64,000 bases of DNA from Roseovarius sp. TE539 (GCF_003298505.1 NZ_QNGB01000003.1:1-64000), one strand, 5' to 3'. Positions 17,465 through 26,756 are shown, counted from the first letter of the stretch. Notes: generated from the sequence alone by a model not told the origin. Program-made: numbers and translations.

Positions 17465-18302
17465 TGGCTGTGTCCTTCGTGTGGATCAGGGGGAGATGCC
17501 CGGCTAGGCGGCATTGCCCTTGCAGCATCAGAGCGGCACCGGAGACAAGACCGAGAGATACCAGGTGATGGGCATAGGCAGAGCCGCGTGCGAGGGCGTG
17601 CGATATCTCGGCCGGCGAGAGCGGCCCGACATGCGTGGTCACGCGGCGGCGTCCGAGATCGCTGTCGGGGGCGCTGTCAGTTGCCGGGGTCCGGATGATG
17701 GCCGGGTGACCGGGCAGGTCCACGGCATTGGCGATCAGGGTTGCGGCGGCATCGGCCTGCGCCGCGGTACGCGCAAGTACGGTCACGTTGTCGGCAATGC
17801 CAAGGGAATGGCTCCGCCCTTGCCAGCCCGAGCTGGCGATGCCGCGCACCGGGTCATGATGCGCGATGCGCACCCGTGCCGGCGGATTCGTGGCGACGGC
17901 GGCCTCGATGCTGCGGCCCGGTCGAAGGCAAAAGGCCGTGTCGCCGCCATTATTCACATACGCCTTGTCGATACCGGCACCGCCCAGGGTTGCGGCAAGA
18001 ATTGTGTCGGCGCCGGCGCCGGCGACGGCAGCCATGGGGGTGACGAAGCGATCGGCAAAAGGGCGCACGGCCTCGTGCATGAGCTGTGCGGTTTCGCCCC
18101 GTGGCGGGGTGCCATGGGCAGAGCGAAGGCGCGGCAGTTCGGCCACCAGTTCATCGAGCAGTGTGGAGAAGCGCTCCACCGCCCGTTCGAAGGCGGCCCG
18201 GCGCCCCGGCCCGTCGATGCCGACGATCATGTCGATGGGGCCATGATGAAGATGCAGTCGCTGGCCGTCCGGCAACCACACCGCCTGTGCACGGCCGGTC
18301 AT
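17457..18302 (-). CDS. UPF0280 family protein, ApbE-like fold; candidate flavin transferase
   Basis: Protein of 281 residues of the uncharacterised UPF0280 family, which I recall as fold-related to ApbE (FMN transferase). Supporting marks are V-T-P-M-A-A-V-A-G-A-G-A-D at residues 87-99 and V-N-N-G-G-D at 116-121, the latter like the ApbE V-x-x-G-G-N/D segment, preceded by G-I-D-K-A-Y. It overlaps the reductase stop by 4 bp, so synthesis of the two is coupled. Eubacterium barkeri 6-hydroxynicotinate reductase is reported to hold a covalent flavin, so a role here in attaching flavin to that partner is a reasonable but unproven inference. Confidence 0.85.
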   Translation of the reverse strand: MTGRAQAVWLPDGQRLHLHHGPIDMIVGIDGPGRRAAFERAVERFSTLLDELVAELPRLRSAHGTPPRGETAQLMHEAVRPFADRFVTPMAAVAGAGADTILAATLGGAGIDKAYVNNGGDTAFCLRPGRSIEAAVATNPPARVRIAHHDPVRGIASSGWQGRSHSLGIADNVTVLARTAAQADAAATLIANAVDLPGHPAIIRTPATDSAPDSDLGRRRVTTHVGPLSPAEISHALARGSAYAHHLVSLGLVSGAALMLQGQCRLAGHLPLIHTKDTANA

Positions 18303-19762
18303 TCCCCGCGCGCCCCGGGCGGTCCCACGGCGCGCACATCGGTGCCGTATTCGCCGCCGTGTTCAAGGATGTCCGCGATGCTCCGCACTGCCGCGTCATG
18401 CCCGCCTAAGGTTCGGTAATCCGCCCGTCGCAGGGTGAATTCCAGCGGCGCGACGAGTGCCGGGGTGGGCACGTATCCGAACGAGCCTTCGGGCATTCCG
18501 GTCACATCCACCATCAGGGTGATGCCGCCGCCGGGCCAGATATAGGCCGGGGCGCCCCCGCAGGTGACGCGCGTGTCCGCGGCATGGACCGACCGGGTCA
18601 GCTTGACCGGGTTCCGCGTCACGCCGGAGCGCAGCGATCCGCCTGCCCCGGCGGCGAAGAGCACAGAACAGAGTGCCGGCTCGCAGTTCTCGGCGATAAG
18701 ATCAACGGAGGGTTTCAGCGCCTCGGGCAACGGCGCGGGCTGCGGCACCAGATCGTCATCGAGCACGTAATAGCCCCATTGCTCACCGGTGGTGGAGACC
18801 ATCAGCAGCGTCAGCCCGGGCCGCGCGCCCTTTTTTGCCAGCCAGGGATTGAGGATGGTCAGCGGATCCTCGATATCGGTACCGCCCCAGCCGCGCCCCG
18901 GCTGCGCGACCTGGAAATAGCGCCCCGGGGTGGAACGGCGGCCCTTGATCCGTATGCCGGTATCGGGCCAGTCCAGCACCTTGCCGGCCTGGTGTTCGCT
19001 GACCACGCCGGTGATGTGATCGTCCACCACCACGACCTCGTCCACGAGCCCGTGCCATTGCGCGGCGAACATCCCGATGGTGGCCGAGCCGCAGCCCACC
19101 CGCATGCGTTCCTCGCGGTGGCCATCGACGATCGGCGCCTGCCCGGCCTGCACGATCACGCTGGCGCCGCCATCGATGGCCAGCTCCACCGCCTCGCGGT
19201 TGCACAGCCGCAGCAGCGCGTCACAGGTCACCCGGCCCTCGGGCTTGGTGCCCCCGGTGAGGTGCTCCACCCCCCCGAGCGAAAGCATCTGCGAGCCGTA
19301 TTCGGAGGTCGTGACATGGCCGATCGCCTCGCCCTCGCAGCGCACCGTCGTGGCTTCTTCGCCAAGGTGACGGTCGGTGTCGATCTTCACCTTGACCCCG
19401 CAGTAGGAGAAGATCGCCTCGGTCACCACGGTGACGAAATCGGCGCCGTCGACCTCGCGGCTGACGATGAAGGGCGCGGGTTTGTAATCGGGATAGGTGG
19501 TGCCCGACCCGACGCCCGAGACGAAAACGTCGTCGTTACCCACGATCTGGCCGTCCCATTCGGATTTGAGGAAGGGGCGGACCTCACCCCCGGCCTGCAC
19601 CCTGCGGTCCAGTATGGTCAGCGGGTCGCAGCGGACGATGCGGCCATCCTCGTTGCCGTAGCGATCACAGGCGCCGACCTTGCCGGGGGCAATGTAGCAC
19701 ATCACCGGGCACGCATCGCAGCGGATCTTCTCCTCGCGGATGCGGTCGGTCCGGTCGGTCAT
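18299..19762 (-). CDS. 6-hydroxynicotinate reductase-like Fe-S flavoprotein
   Basis: Protein of 487 residues resembling the 6-hydroxynicotinate reductase (Hnr) of nicotinate fermentation, which reduces an aromatic hydroxypyridine ring to the tetrahydro-oxo form. The N-terminus carries a ferredoxin-like cysteine cluster: C15, C18, C22, C32 and C45 (C-D-A-C-P-V-M-C). C-G-S-A-T-I-G-M lies mid-protein. Near the C-terminal part, R-S-G-V-T at residues 378-382 resembles the S-G-A-T flavinylation motif used by ApbE, with T382 the candidate attachment residue. It overlaps the upstream molybdoenzyme and the downstream UPF0280 gene by 4 bp each. The substrate is probably an N-heterocycle hydroxylated by the adjacent molybdoenzyme, not necessarily nicotinate: no enamidase or later nicotinate-fermentation genes are present. 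Confidence 0.82.
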   Translation of the reverse strand: MTDRTDRIREEKIRCDACPVMCYIAPGKVGACDRYGNEDGRIVRCDPLTILDRRVQAGGEVRPFLKSEWDGQIVGNDDVFVSGVGSGTTYPDYKPAPFIVSREVDGADFVTVVTEAIFSYCGVKVKIDTDRHLGEEATTVRCEGEAIGHVTTSEYGSQMLSLGGVEHLTGGTKPEGRVTCDALLRLCNREAVELAIDGGASVIVQAGQAPIVDGHREERMRVGCGSATIGMFAAQWHGLVDEVVVVDDHITGVVSEHQAGKVLDWPDTGIRIKGRRSTPGRYFQVAQPGRGWGGTDIEDPLTILNPWLAKKGARPGLTLLMVSTTGEQWGYYVLDDDLVPQPAPLPEALKPSVDLIAENCEPALCSVLFAAGAGGSLRSGVTRNPVKLTRSVHAADTRVTCGGAPAYIWPGGGITLMVDVTGMPEGSFGYVPTPALVAPLEFTLRRADYRTLGGHDAAVRSIADILEHGGEYGTDVRAVGPPGARGE

Positions 19763-22452
19763 TTCCGCGCCTCGCCGATCGCGGCCAAAACCCGGTGCGG
19801 CAGTGCCGGAAGCTGCGTGATCCGCGCGCCCGCGGCGTGGCGGATGGCGTTGAGGATTGCCGGCGCGGTGGGGATCAGTACATGCTCGCCCAGCCCCTTG
19901 GCGCCCATGGGGCCTTCGGGGTCCGGCACTTCCAGCAGGATCGTGTCGATGCGCGGCATGTCCCCGGTTGTCGGAATGAGGTAATCATGCAGGTTCTCGG
20001 TCCGGCCGGGAACATATTCCTCCATCAGGGCCATGCCAAGGCCCTGCGCGATACCGCCCTCGACCTGCCCGCGGGCCAGAAGGGGGTTGATGATCCGGCC
20101 CAGGTCGTGGGCGGCGGTCATCCGGGTGACGCGCACTGTGCCAAGCGAGATGTCGACGGTGACCTCGGCAATCTGCGCACCGTAACCGTAAACGGCATAG
20201 GGCGCACCCTGCCCGTTTTCATCAAGCGCAGTGGTCGGCGGATCGTAGCTTTCCTCGGCGGCAAGCGCGTAGCCGTTCGCGTCGGCAGCGATGCCCGAAA
20301 GCGCGATCCGCCGCTCGGTGCGCCCGTCGCGCACCACGAGCGTGTCTCCCTCCAGCGTGATTTCCGCGTCCGGCCCGGTATTGGCCAGGGCGAGGATCCG
20401 CGCCCTGAGCGCGCGACCGGCCGCGAGCGCGGCGTTGCCGGTGACGTAAGTCTGCCGCGAGGCGGAGGTCTTGCCGCAATCGGGCGTGAGACGGGTGTCA
20501 GGACCGACGAGTTCGAACGCCGTCACCGGCAGGCCGAGCGCATCGGCGCAGATCTGGGTGATCACGGTGTTCGCTCCCTGTCCGATATCGGTGGCGCCCT
20601 GGTGCAGGCGCAACCGCCCGTCGGGCGTGATCCCCACCCGGATCGTTGAGGGATTCGGCAGCGCGGTGTTGCCGCAGCCGTACCAGCACGAGGCGATCCC
20701 GACCCCGTGGCGCAGGGGGCCGTCCGGACGGTTCCGCGCCTCGGCACGGTCCAGCGCCGCCGTCCAGGGGCCTTCCAGCGCCTCGAGGCAGGCGCCGATT
20801 CCCACCCCCTGCAACTCCTGACCGCAGACGGTTGCCTGACCGTCCCGGAGGGCATTGAGCTGCCGGAACGCCAACCTGTCCAGTCCCGCGCTCAGCGCCA
20901 GATCGTCAAAAAGGGTTTCCTGCAGGATTGCCGCCTGCGGCACGCCGAAACCCCGGAACGCGCCCGACACGGGGCCGTGGCTGTGGACCGCGCGGGCCTC
21001 GGCGTTATAGGTGGGCATGAAATAGGGGCCCGATGCATGCACCGGCACGCGCCCCGCCACGGTGGGCCCCCAGCTGGCATAGGCGCCGGTATCGAAATCC
21101 CCCTCGAAGACCATCCCGGTGAGGCGGCCGTCGGCATCGATTCCGGCCCGTGCGGACATCCGTGCCGGGTGGCGTTTGGTGCTGGCCGTCATCGATTCCG
21201 CGCGGGACCAGATCATGCGTGCAGGCCGTCCCGTGCGGAGTGCGACAAGGCCGATCAGCGGCTGCAGCGAGACATCCAGCTTGGAACCGAAACCACCCCC
21301 CGCCGCCGCTGGAATGATCCGCACTTTCGCGGGCGGCAGCCCCAGCACGCGGGCGGTATCGTCGCGGTCCATCACCGGGGCCTGGGTGCAGGCCCTGATC
21401 ACGAGCGTATCGTCTTCGATCCAGGCCGCGCCGGCCTCGGGTTCGATATAGGCGTGCTCGATATAAGGGGTCCGCATCGTCGCCTCGGCAACCCGGGCGG
21501 ACCCGGCAATCGCGGTGGCCGCATCGCCGCGTGACACGCGGCCGGTGATCAGTATGTCGTCGGGACGGTCGGCATGCACCGGCGCCTTGCCGTTCATATC
21601 GCTCCAGGTGATCGGGAACGTGGACAGATCCAGCGCTTCGACGATTGCCGCCTCCCCGGCGATCAGCGCGACCGCCTCACCGCGCAGGCGCACATGGGTT
21701 TCGGCCAAAGCGGGCTGATCGGCGAAAGGCGGGATCACGCCGTAGCGGTTTTCGCCCGGGATGTCGGATGCGGTAAAGACGTGAACCGGCCCGGCCTGCG
21801 CAGCGCACCAACGGGAAATGTCCCCGAACGTGAACGCGGCCGGTGCCGAGGGGGCGCGGAGCGCCCGCACCAGAAGCGTGCCGTCGGGGGCATGATCGGC
21901 CCCGAATCTTTCGGTGCCGTCTACCTTCGGGCCACCGTCGATGCGTTCTATACAGGCGCCCACGGCATGGCCGGCGGCCGGCGGGTCCGTGGCGGGGCCC
22001 GGTGCCGCGTCAAGCACAGCCTCTATTATGCCTGCATACCCGGTGCACCTGCACAGCACCCCGCCGAGCGCCTCTTCGGTTTCCGCCCGGTCCGGGGCAG
22101 GGTTGCGTGCCAGAAGCGCTGCGGCGGCCATCAGCATCCCCGGTGTGCAGATTCCACATTGCGCCGCGCCGTGACGCAGGAATGCAGCCCCGAGCGCACC
22201 ATCCGCAAGCCCCTCGACCGTGGTCACTGCATGCCCGGCGACCTGAGCCGCCGGAGTCAGGCAGGCGCAAACCGGCGCGCCGTCGAGCAGCACGGTGCAA
22301 GCCCCGCAATCGCCCGCATCGCAGCCAACCTTGGTGCCCCTGAGCGCCAGATCCTCGCGCAGCACTTCCGAAAGGCGCCGCCCCGGTGCGGCCGGCAGGC
22401 TGCGGGAGGTGCCGTTCACGGTGAGGGTCAGGGTGTCCAGCGCCTTGTTCAT
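19759..22452 (-). CDS. xanthine dehydrogenase-family hydroxylase, fused 2Fe-2S and molybdopterin subunits
   Basis: Molybdenum hydroxylase of 897 residues. Residues 1-145 are the two-cluster 2Fe-2S domain: C44, C49, C52 and C62 for the plant-type cluster, then C99, C102, C134 and C136 (Q-C-G-I-C, C-R-C-T-G-Y). Residues from about 165 onward are the molybdopterin-binding subunit, with G-G-G-F-G-S-K, the G-A-F-R-G-F-G loop, and the catalytic Glu at E856 in G-A-K-G-L-G-E. These domains are usually separate small and large subunits, so this is a fusion. It hydroxylates a C-H next to a ring nitrogen, using water as oxygen source, and passes electrons to the FAD subunit encoded just upstream. It overlaps both neighbours by 4 bp. 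Confidence 0.92.
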   Translation of the reverse strand: MNKALDTLTLTVNGTSRSLPAAPGRRLSEVLREDLALRGTKVGCDAGDCGACTVLLDGAPVCACLTPAAQVAGHAVTTVEGLADGALGAAFLRHGAAQCGICTPGMLMAAAALLARNPAPDRAETEEALGGVLCRCTGYAGIIEAVLDAAPGPATDPPAAGHAVGACIERIDGGPKVDGTERFGADHAPDGTLLVRALRAPSAPAAFTFGDISRWCAAQAGPVHVFTASDIPGENRYGVIPPFADQPALAETHVRLRGEAVALIAGEAAIVEALDLSTFPITWSDMNGKAPVHADRPDDILITGRVSRGDAATAIAGSARVAEATMRTPYIEHAYIEPEAGAAWIEDDTLVIRACTQAPVMDRDDTARVLGLPPAKVRIIPAAAGGGFGSKLDVSLQPLIGLVALRTGRPARMIWSRAESMTASTKRHPARMSARAGIDADGRLTGMVFEGDFDTGAYASWGPTVAGRVPVHASGPYFMPTYNAEARAVHSHGPVSGAFRGFGVPQAAILQETLFDDLALSAGLDRLAFRQLNALRDGQATVCGQELQGVGIGACLEALEGPWTAALDRAEARNRPDGPLRHGVGIASCWYGCGNTALPNPSTIRVGITPDGRLRLHQGATDIGQGANTVITQICADALGLPVTAFELVGPDTRLTPDCGKTSASRQTYVTGNAALAAGRALRARILALANTGPDAEITLEGDTLVVRDGRTERRIALSGIAADANGYALAAEESYDPPTTALDENGQGAPYAVYGYGAQIAEVTVDISLGTVRVTRMTAAHDLGRIINPLLARGQVEGGIAQGLGMALMEEYVPGRTENLHDYLIPTTGDMPRIDTILLEVPDPEGPMGAKGLGEHVLIPTAPAILNAIRHAAGARITQLPALPHRVLAAIGEARK

Positions 22453-23312
22453 GCCGCCGCCTCCGCTTCCGGTGCCACAAGACCGGTAAGCGCACGGCGC
22501 AGCAACTCGGTTGCGGCTTCGAGGCGGTAGGGGGCATCGGCGCGGATATCGGCGATCGGCGACAGGTCAGGCGCCACCAGATCGGAGGTCACCCGCGCTG
22601 CAAGGCGGGCATCGGCGGGCTGCCCTTCCAGCGCCTCCTCCAGGGTCGCCAGACGCGTGGCGACCGGTCCGCAAGCTCCGACAGACAGGGCCGGGTGGAT
22701 CACGCGGCCGTCCACGATTTCCAGCCTTGCCGCAACCATGGCGATGGAAATTACCAGGTATCTGCGCGCGCCCAGCTTCAGGAAACGGCTGCGCCCGCCG
22801 GTCGCGGTGGCGGGAATGCGGATGGCTGTAACCAGTTCGCCGGCGCTCAGTGCGGTGCGGCGGGGGCCGGTCACGAAGTCCGCCAGCGCAAGCACGCGGC
22901 CGCCCGCGGCCGAGCGCGTCACCACCTCGGCATCCATCGCCAGCAGGCATGGCATGCCGTCAGCTGCGGGCGAGGCGTTGCAGATATTGCCGGCCACGGT
23001 GCCCGCGTTCTGTATCTGCACTGAGCCGACCTCGCGGGCCGCCTGCTTGAGCATGTCGAAAGAGGGCGGCAGATCCGCGGCGATCACGTCCGACCAGGTG
23101 GCGGCGGCCCCGATCAAGACGTCCCCGGCTTCCTTGCGAACATGGCGCAACGCCTTGATGCCGGTGATATCCAGAACGTTGCCGGTGAGCTCTCTGCTCC
23201 CGGTCGCGGCGAGAAGATCGGTGCAGCCTGCCGCGATCGTTACAGGATCAGAGTCCAGGCAGGAAAGCGCCTCTTCGATCGTGGCGGGCCGGTGATATGC
23301 GGCCAAGGTCAT
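22449..23312 (-). CDS. FAD-binding subunit of xanthine dehydrogenase-family enzyme
   Basis: FAD-binding subunit (CoxM/NdhF-like), about 287 residues, partner of the fused 2Fe-2S/molybdopterin protein. A-A-G-C-T-D-L-L-A is the N-terminal FAD-binding loop, and N-A-G-T-V-A-G-N-I-C-N-A-S-P-A-A-D is the second pyrophosphate-binding signature of this family. The ATG at 23312 directly abuts a GGGAGG, which is unusually close; the TTG two codons later has better spacing and could be the true start. It lies downstream of livF in the same direction, with 177 bp between them. Confidence 0.92.
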   Translation of the reverse strand: MTLAAYHRPATIEEALSCLDSDPVTIAAGCTDLLAATGSRELTGNVLDITGIKALRHVRKEAGDVLIGAAATWSDVIAADLPPSFDMLKQAAREVGSVQIQNAGTVAGNICNASPAADGMPCLLAMDAEVVTRSAAGGRVLALADFVTGPRRTALSAGELVTAIRIPATATGGRSRFLKLGARRYLVISIAMVAARLEIVDGRVIHPALSVGACGPVATRLATLEEALEGQPADARLAARVTSDLVAPDLSPIADIRADAPYRLEAATELLRRALTGLVAPEAEAAA

Positions 23313-23489
23313 CCTCCCTGAACGAAACCGGCCGGTCCGGCTTTCGGGGAATGGTGCGGCACCCCGTGCATGACTGTCAACAACCCGCGCCGTCCGGTTT
23401 CCTTCCAGAGCCGAAATGCCACGCGCTGCATGGCCCGGGGCGCTTCCGGGGTGACCGCCAAAGGGACGACGCACGCGGAGTCCGGGGCG

Positions 23490-24185
23490 TTACACCCCGA
23501 CATAACGTTCGACGATGCTGTGATCGGCCCGCAATGCCTCGGCGGGCAGGGTTTCCCCGTTGCGTCCGTTTTCGATGAAAGCGACGCGGTCGGCCACCGA
23601 AAGGACAGCATCGACCCGTTGTTCGACCAGAAGCACTGCCACGCCGGTTTCGCGCATTTTCACGATCACCTGCCGGATCGCCTCGATCATCGTGGGTTGC
23701 AAGCCTTCCGTCGGTTCGTCGAGCAACAGCGCCTTGGGCCGCAGGCAGAGCGCCCGGGCGGTGGCGAGCATCTGCTGCTCGCCACCGGACAGGGTGTTGG
23801 CCTGCTGACCCAGCCGTTCGCGCAGCCGCGGGAAAAGCTCCAGCACCTGCTCGCGGGTCTGCGGCGGGCTGCGCCGGGCGCGCATTCCGATTTCCAGGTT
23901 CTGCGCCACCGTCAGCCCGGAAAACAGGCGCCGGCCCTGTGGAATATAGCCGATACCGGTGCGCGGCACCTCATGGGGGGGCAGGCTGCTGGTTTCGGTG
24001 CCGTCCAGTGTCACCTTGCCACCCATCAGTGGCAACAAGCCCATGACCGCCTTCATGGTGGTGGTCTTGCCCGCGCCGTTGCGCCCCAGCAGACACAGGA
24101 TCTCGCCGCTGCGCACCGTCAGGGAAAGCTGCCGTAGCACCTGCGCGCGCCCGTAACCGGCATCGATCGCGTCGATCTCGAGCAT
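23490..24185 (-). CDS. livF: Liv-type ABC transporter ATPase (LivF-like)
   Basis: ATP-binding protein of 231 residues for a branched-chain-amino-acid-type (HAAT) importer at the inner membrane. The Walker A G-R-N-G-A-G-K-T-T-T, the LivF-typical Y-I-P-Q-G-R-R-L-F, the L-S-G-G-E-Q-Q signature and Walker B L-L-L-D-E-P-T-E-G-L are all intact. Its ATG overlaps the livG stop (ATGA). The co-transcribed molybdoenzyme genes suggest that the imported compound is the N-heterocycle substrate and not an amino acid; gene symbol is by family only. Confidence 0.93.
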   Translation of the reverse strand: MLEIDAIDAGYGRAQVLRQLSLTVRSGEILCLLGRNGAGKTTTMKAVMGLLPLMGGKVTLDGTETSSLPPHEVPRTGIGYIPQGRRLFSGLTVAQNLEIGMRARRSPPQTREQVLELFPRLRERLGQQANTLSGGEQQMLATARALCLRPKALLLDEPTEGLQPTMIEAIRQVIVKMRETGVAVLLVEQRVDAVLSVADRVAFIENGRNGETLPAEALRADHSIVERYVGV

Positions 24186-24892
24186 CAGCCGGTCCCCAGA
24201 TAGGCGGCCTGCACCGCCGCGTTCTCGTGGATTTCCGCCGGTGTGCCCTCGGCCAGCACTGCGCCGTAGTCCAGCACGGTCACGCGGTCGGCGGTTTCCA
24301 TCACCACGCTCATGTTGTGTTCGATCAGCAGCACGGTCGTGCGCCCGGCCAGGTCGCGCAGCAATGCGGTGAACCCGGCGATCTCGCTTTCCGAAAGGCC
24401 CTGGGTGGGCTCGTCGAGGATCAGCAGACGGGGGGCCTGCGCCAGCCCCATGGCGATTTCCAGCAACCTCTGATGCCCGTAGCTCAGATCGCCGGCCTCC
24501 TGGTCGATCCGGTCCAGCAATCCGACACGGTCAAGCGCCTCGTGCACGACCGCGTCGGCCTCGGCGCCGCGCAGGCGGCGGCGCGCAGCCAGCGCCACGT
24601 TCTCGCGGGCGGGCAGGCGCGCGAAGACCGAGGTGATCTGGAACGTGTAGGCCATGCCACGCCGGATGCGACGGTGGGCCGGCAATGCGGTGATGTCGGC
24701 CCGGTCGAAGGCGATGCGCCCGGCCGAGGGCGTGATCCGCCCGCAGATCATTCCCACCAGCGTGGTCTTTCCCGCGCCGTTGGGGCCGATGAGTGCGCGG
24801 ACTTCGCCTTCGGGCAGGTCGAAATCCACGTTCTCGACAGCGCGCAGCCCGGCAAAATGCTTTGACAATCCCCGCGTGGACAGCAGCGTCAT
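24185..24892 (-). CDS. livG: Liv-type ABC transporter ATPase (LivG-like)
   Basis: Second ATPase of the importer, 235 residues. It has Walker A G-P-N-G-A-G-K-T-T, the LivG-type T-F-Q-I-T-S-V-F Q-loop region, S-Y-G-H-Q-R-L-L-E signature, Walker B L-L-I-L-D-E-P-T-Q-G-L and an E-H-N-M switch His. It starts M-T-L-L-S-T-R-G-L-S-K-H-F at 24892, overlapping the livM stop by 4 bp; the much longer open frame upstream is antisense-like read-through of livM and is rejected. Confidence 0.93.
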   Translation of the reverse strand: MTLLSTRGLSKHFAGLRAVENVDFDLPEGEVRALIGPNGAGKTTLVGMICGRITPSAGRIAFDRADITALPAHRRIRRGMAYTFQITSVFARLPARENVALAARRRLRGAEADAVVHEALDRVGLLDRIDQEAGDLSYGHQRLLEIAMGLAQAPRLLILDEPTQGLSESEIAGFTALLRDLAGRTTVLLIEHNMSVVMETADRVTVLDYGAVLAEGTPAEIHENAAVQAAYLGTG

Positions 24893-25833
24893 GGCAGCCA
24901 CCTCCAGAGCCGGCGGCGCAGTTCGCCGGTCAGGCCCTGCGGCGCGAACAGCGTAAGCACCACCAGCGCCACCCCGGCGATCAGCATGTAGGCGGTCGTG
25001 ATGCCGGAGGAAAAATCGATCAGGTAGAACATGAAAAGCGTACCGATGAACGGCCCGAGCACGGTGCCGGCCCCGCCCAGAAGTACCCAGAGCAGGGGAA
25101 AGATCGAGTATTGCACACTTGCGAAACTGGCGCCGACGTAGCCGAAGAGCAGCCCGTAGACCGCCCCCGCCGCCGCCGAGATGGTGCCCGAAACGATCAT
25201 CGCGCCGAGCTTGTGCGCAAATGTGTCGTAGCCCAGCATGCGCACCCGCTCCTCGTTTTCCCGGACCGCCACCAGCGTCTTGCCGAAGGGGCGTTGCACC
25301 AGGTGCAAACAGGTCATGAGGCAGATGGCGAACAGGATCAGCGCGGCGAAATAGCGGTTGGTAGGATCGCTCAGGTCGATGCCCCAGAGAACGCGTTCGG
25401 CCTGCTGGATCACGAAGCCCTCGTCGCCGCGCGTGTATTCCCCGAAATAGAGGATCGTCAGGTATCCGGCCTGCGCGAACATCAGCGTCACGATCATGAA
25501 GGCCACGCCGGAGGTGCGCAGCGCCAGCAGCGCCAGCCCCGCCGACACGACGATCCCCGTCACGAGCCCGGCCACCAGTGCAGGGGCCGGCGTGAAGCCC
25601 AGATGCTGGATGGTCAGCCCCATGCCGTACATGCCTGCGGCGAAGAACAACGCGTGCCCGAGGCTCAGAAGGCCGGTATAGCCGAAAAGGATGTTGTAGC
25701 CCACGGCGTAGCTGGCCAGTACCATGATCCGCGCGAGGTTGCCGTGGTGGTAGTCCGGCAACACGAACTGCAACGCGAAGAGCAACGCGATGAGTCCGCC
25801 ATGCAGGGCGAGGGACCGGCGTGCGGCGCTCAT
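24889..25833 (-). CDS. livM: Liv-type ABC transporter permease (LivM-like)
   Basis: Inner-membrane permease of 314 residues with eight to ten hydrophobic segments. The family core G-L-L-S-L-G-H-A-L-F-F-A-A-G-M-Y-G and the cytoplasmic coupling loop A-V-R-E-N-E-E-R-V-R-M-L-G-Y are clear. The start overlaps the livH stop by 4 bp. With LivH it forms the translocation path. Confidence 0.92.
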   Translation of the reverse strand: MSAARRSLALHGGLIALLFALQFVLPDYHHGNLARIMVLASYAVGYNILFGYTGLLSLGHALFFAAGMYGMGLTIQHLGFTPAPALVAGLVTGIVVSAGLALLALRTSGVAFMIVTLMFAQAGYLTILYFGEYTRGDEGFVIQQAERVLWGIDLSDPTNRYFAALILFAICLMTCLHLVQRPFGKTLVAVRENEERVRMLGYDTFAHKLGAMIVSGTISAAAGAVYGLLFGYVGASFASVQYSIFPLLWVLLGGAGTVLGPFIGTLFMFYLIDFSSGITTAYMLIAGVALVVLTLFAPQGLTGELRRRLWRWLP

Positions 25834-26756
25834 GCCGCGCGTGATCCGAACAGCCCTTGCGGGCGGAATACCAGCACCATCCCGACCAGGAGCGTCGCCA
25901 GGATCTTGGCCAGCGTGGGCGAGAAGAAGACCGAGATGATCCCGTCGCTGAGCCCGATAAACACGGCTGCCAGGACCGTGCCGGGCAGGCTGCCAAGGCC
26001 ACCGATGATCACCACGATGAAGCTCAGAAGCAGCGGATCGGCGCCCATCAGGTAATGAGCCTGCTGGATCGGCACGATCAGCACCGCCCCGAGGGCCGCG
26101 AGCCCCGCGCCGAGGCCGAAGACGAGGGCATACACCTTTTCCACCGGGATGGCGAAGGCCAACGCCATGTCACGGTCCATCTGCGTGGCACGCATCACCA
26201 GCCCGATGCGAGTGCGCGACATCAGAAGCCAAACGCCGATCAGGACCGCCCCCGCCGCGCCGATCACCGCCAGCTTGTAACTGGTGGTGCCGAGGCCCCA
26301 GGGCCAGTAGAGTTGCCAGCCGCCCTCACCGCGCTCGATCCAAGGTATCGCAAGACGTGTGTCGAATGGTGCTTCCACAGGGCGTGCGTCGGGGCCGTAG
26401 GTCATCAGCGTGACCTGCTGGATTATGTAAAGCAATCCGATCGTGGCGACGATGGTGCGTTCCGGGTCATAGTCCAGACGTTTGAGTATGGTCATGTCCG
26501 CGGCGACGGCGATGGCGGCAACGGCAAGCGGGGCGATCACCAGTGCGGCGGCGAATCCGACCGCCGGGTGCCCGCCCATGGATTGCGCGACCCACCAGGC
26601 AATCACCGCGCCCAGCATGAAGAACTCGCCATGCGCGATGTTGACCACGCGCATGACACCGAAAACGAGGCTCAGCCCGACCGCCGTCAGCGCAAGCACC
26701 GCTGCCGTCACCGCCCCTTCCAGCGAGGCGAGAAGGATATAGGGCCCGAAATCCAT
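25830..26756 (-). CDS. livH: Liv-type ABC transporter permease (LivH-like)
   Basis: Inner-membrane permease of 308 residues with about eight transmembrane helices. Diagnostic segments are N-I-A-H-G-E-F-F-M-L-G-A and the coupling loop M-R-A-T-Q-M-D-R-D-M-A, followed by I-P-V-E-K-V-Y. G-G-L-G-S-L-P-G-T-V is the C-terminal family motif. It lies 88 bp downstream of the binding-protein gene. Confidence 0.92.
   Translation of the reverse strand: MDFGPYILLASLEGAVTAAVLALTAVGLSLVFGVMRVVNIAHGEFFMLGAVIAWWVAQSMGGHPAVGFAAALVIAPLAVAAIAVAADMTILKRLDYDPERTIVATIGLLYIIQQVTLMTYGPDARPVEAPFDTRLAIPWIERGEGGWQLYWPWGLGTTSYKLAVIGAAGAVLIGVWLLMSRTRIGLVMRATQMDRDMALAFAIPVEKVYALVFGLGAGLAALGAVLIVPIQQAHYLMGADPLLLSFIVVIIGGLGSLPGTVLAAVFIGLSDGIISVFFSPTLAKILATLLVGMVLVFRPQGLFGSRAA

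Noticed and set aside
1196..22452. Link between pncB and the reductase cluster as one nicotinate system
   Set aside because: pncB is a salvage gene in a different operon 16 kb away, and no nicotinate-specific gene is found in the cluster; kept only as a remark.
23370..24137. 255-residue plus-strand frame opposite livF
   Set aside because: Purely antisense to an intact ATPase gene; composition is typical of shadow frames.
24893..26002. 605-residue open frame joining livG to upstream sequence
   Set aside because: The upstream part lies on livM and livH in a wrong frame; livG starts at 24892 overlapping the livM stop.
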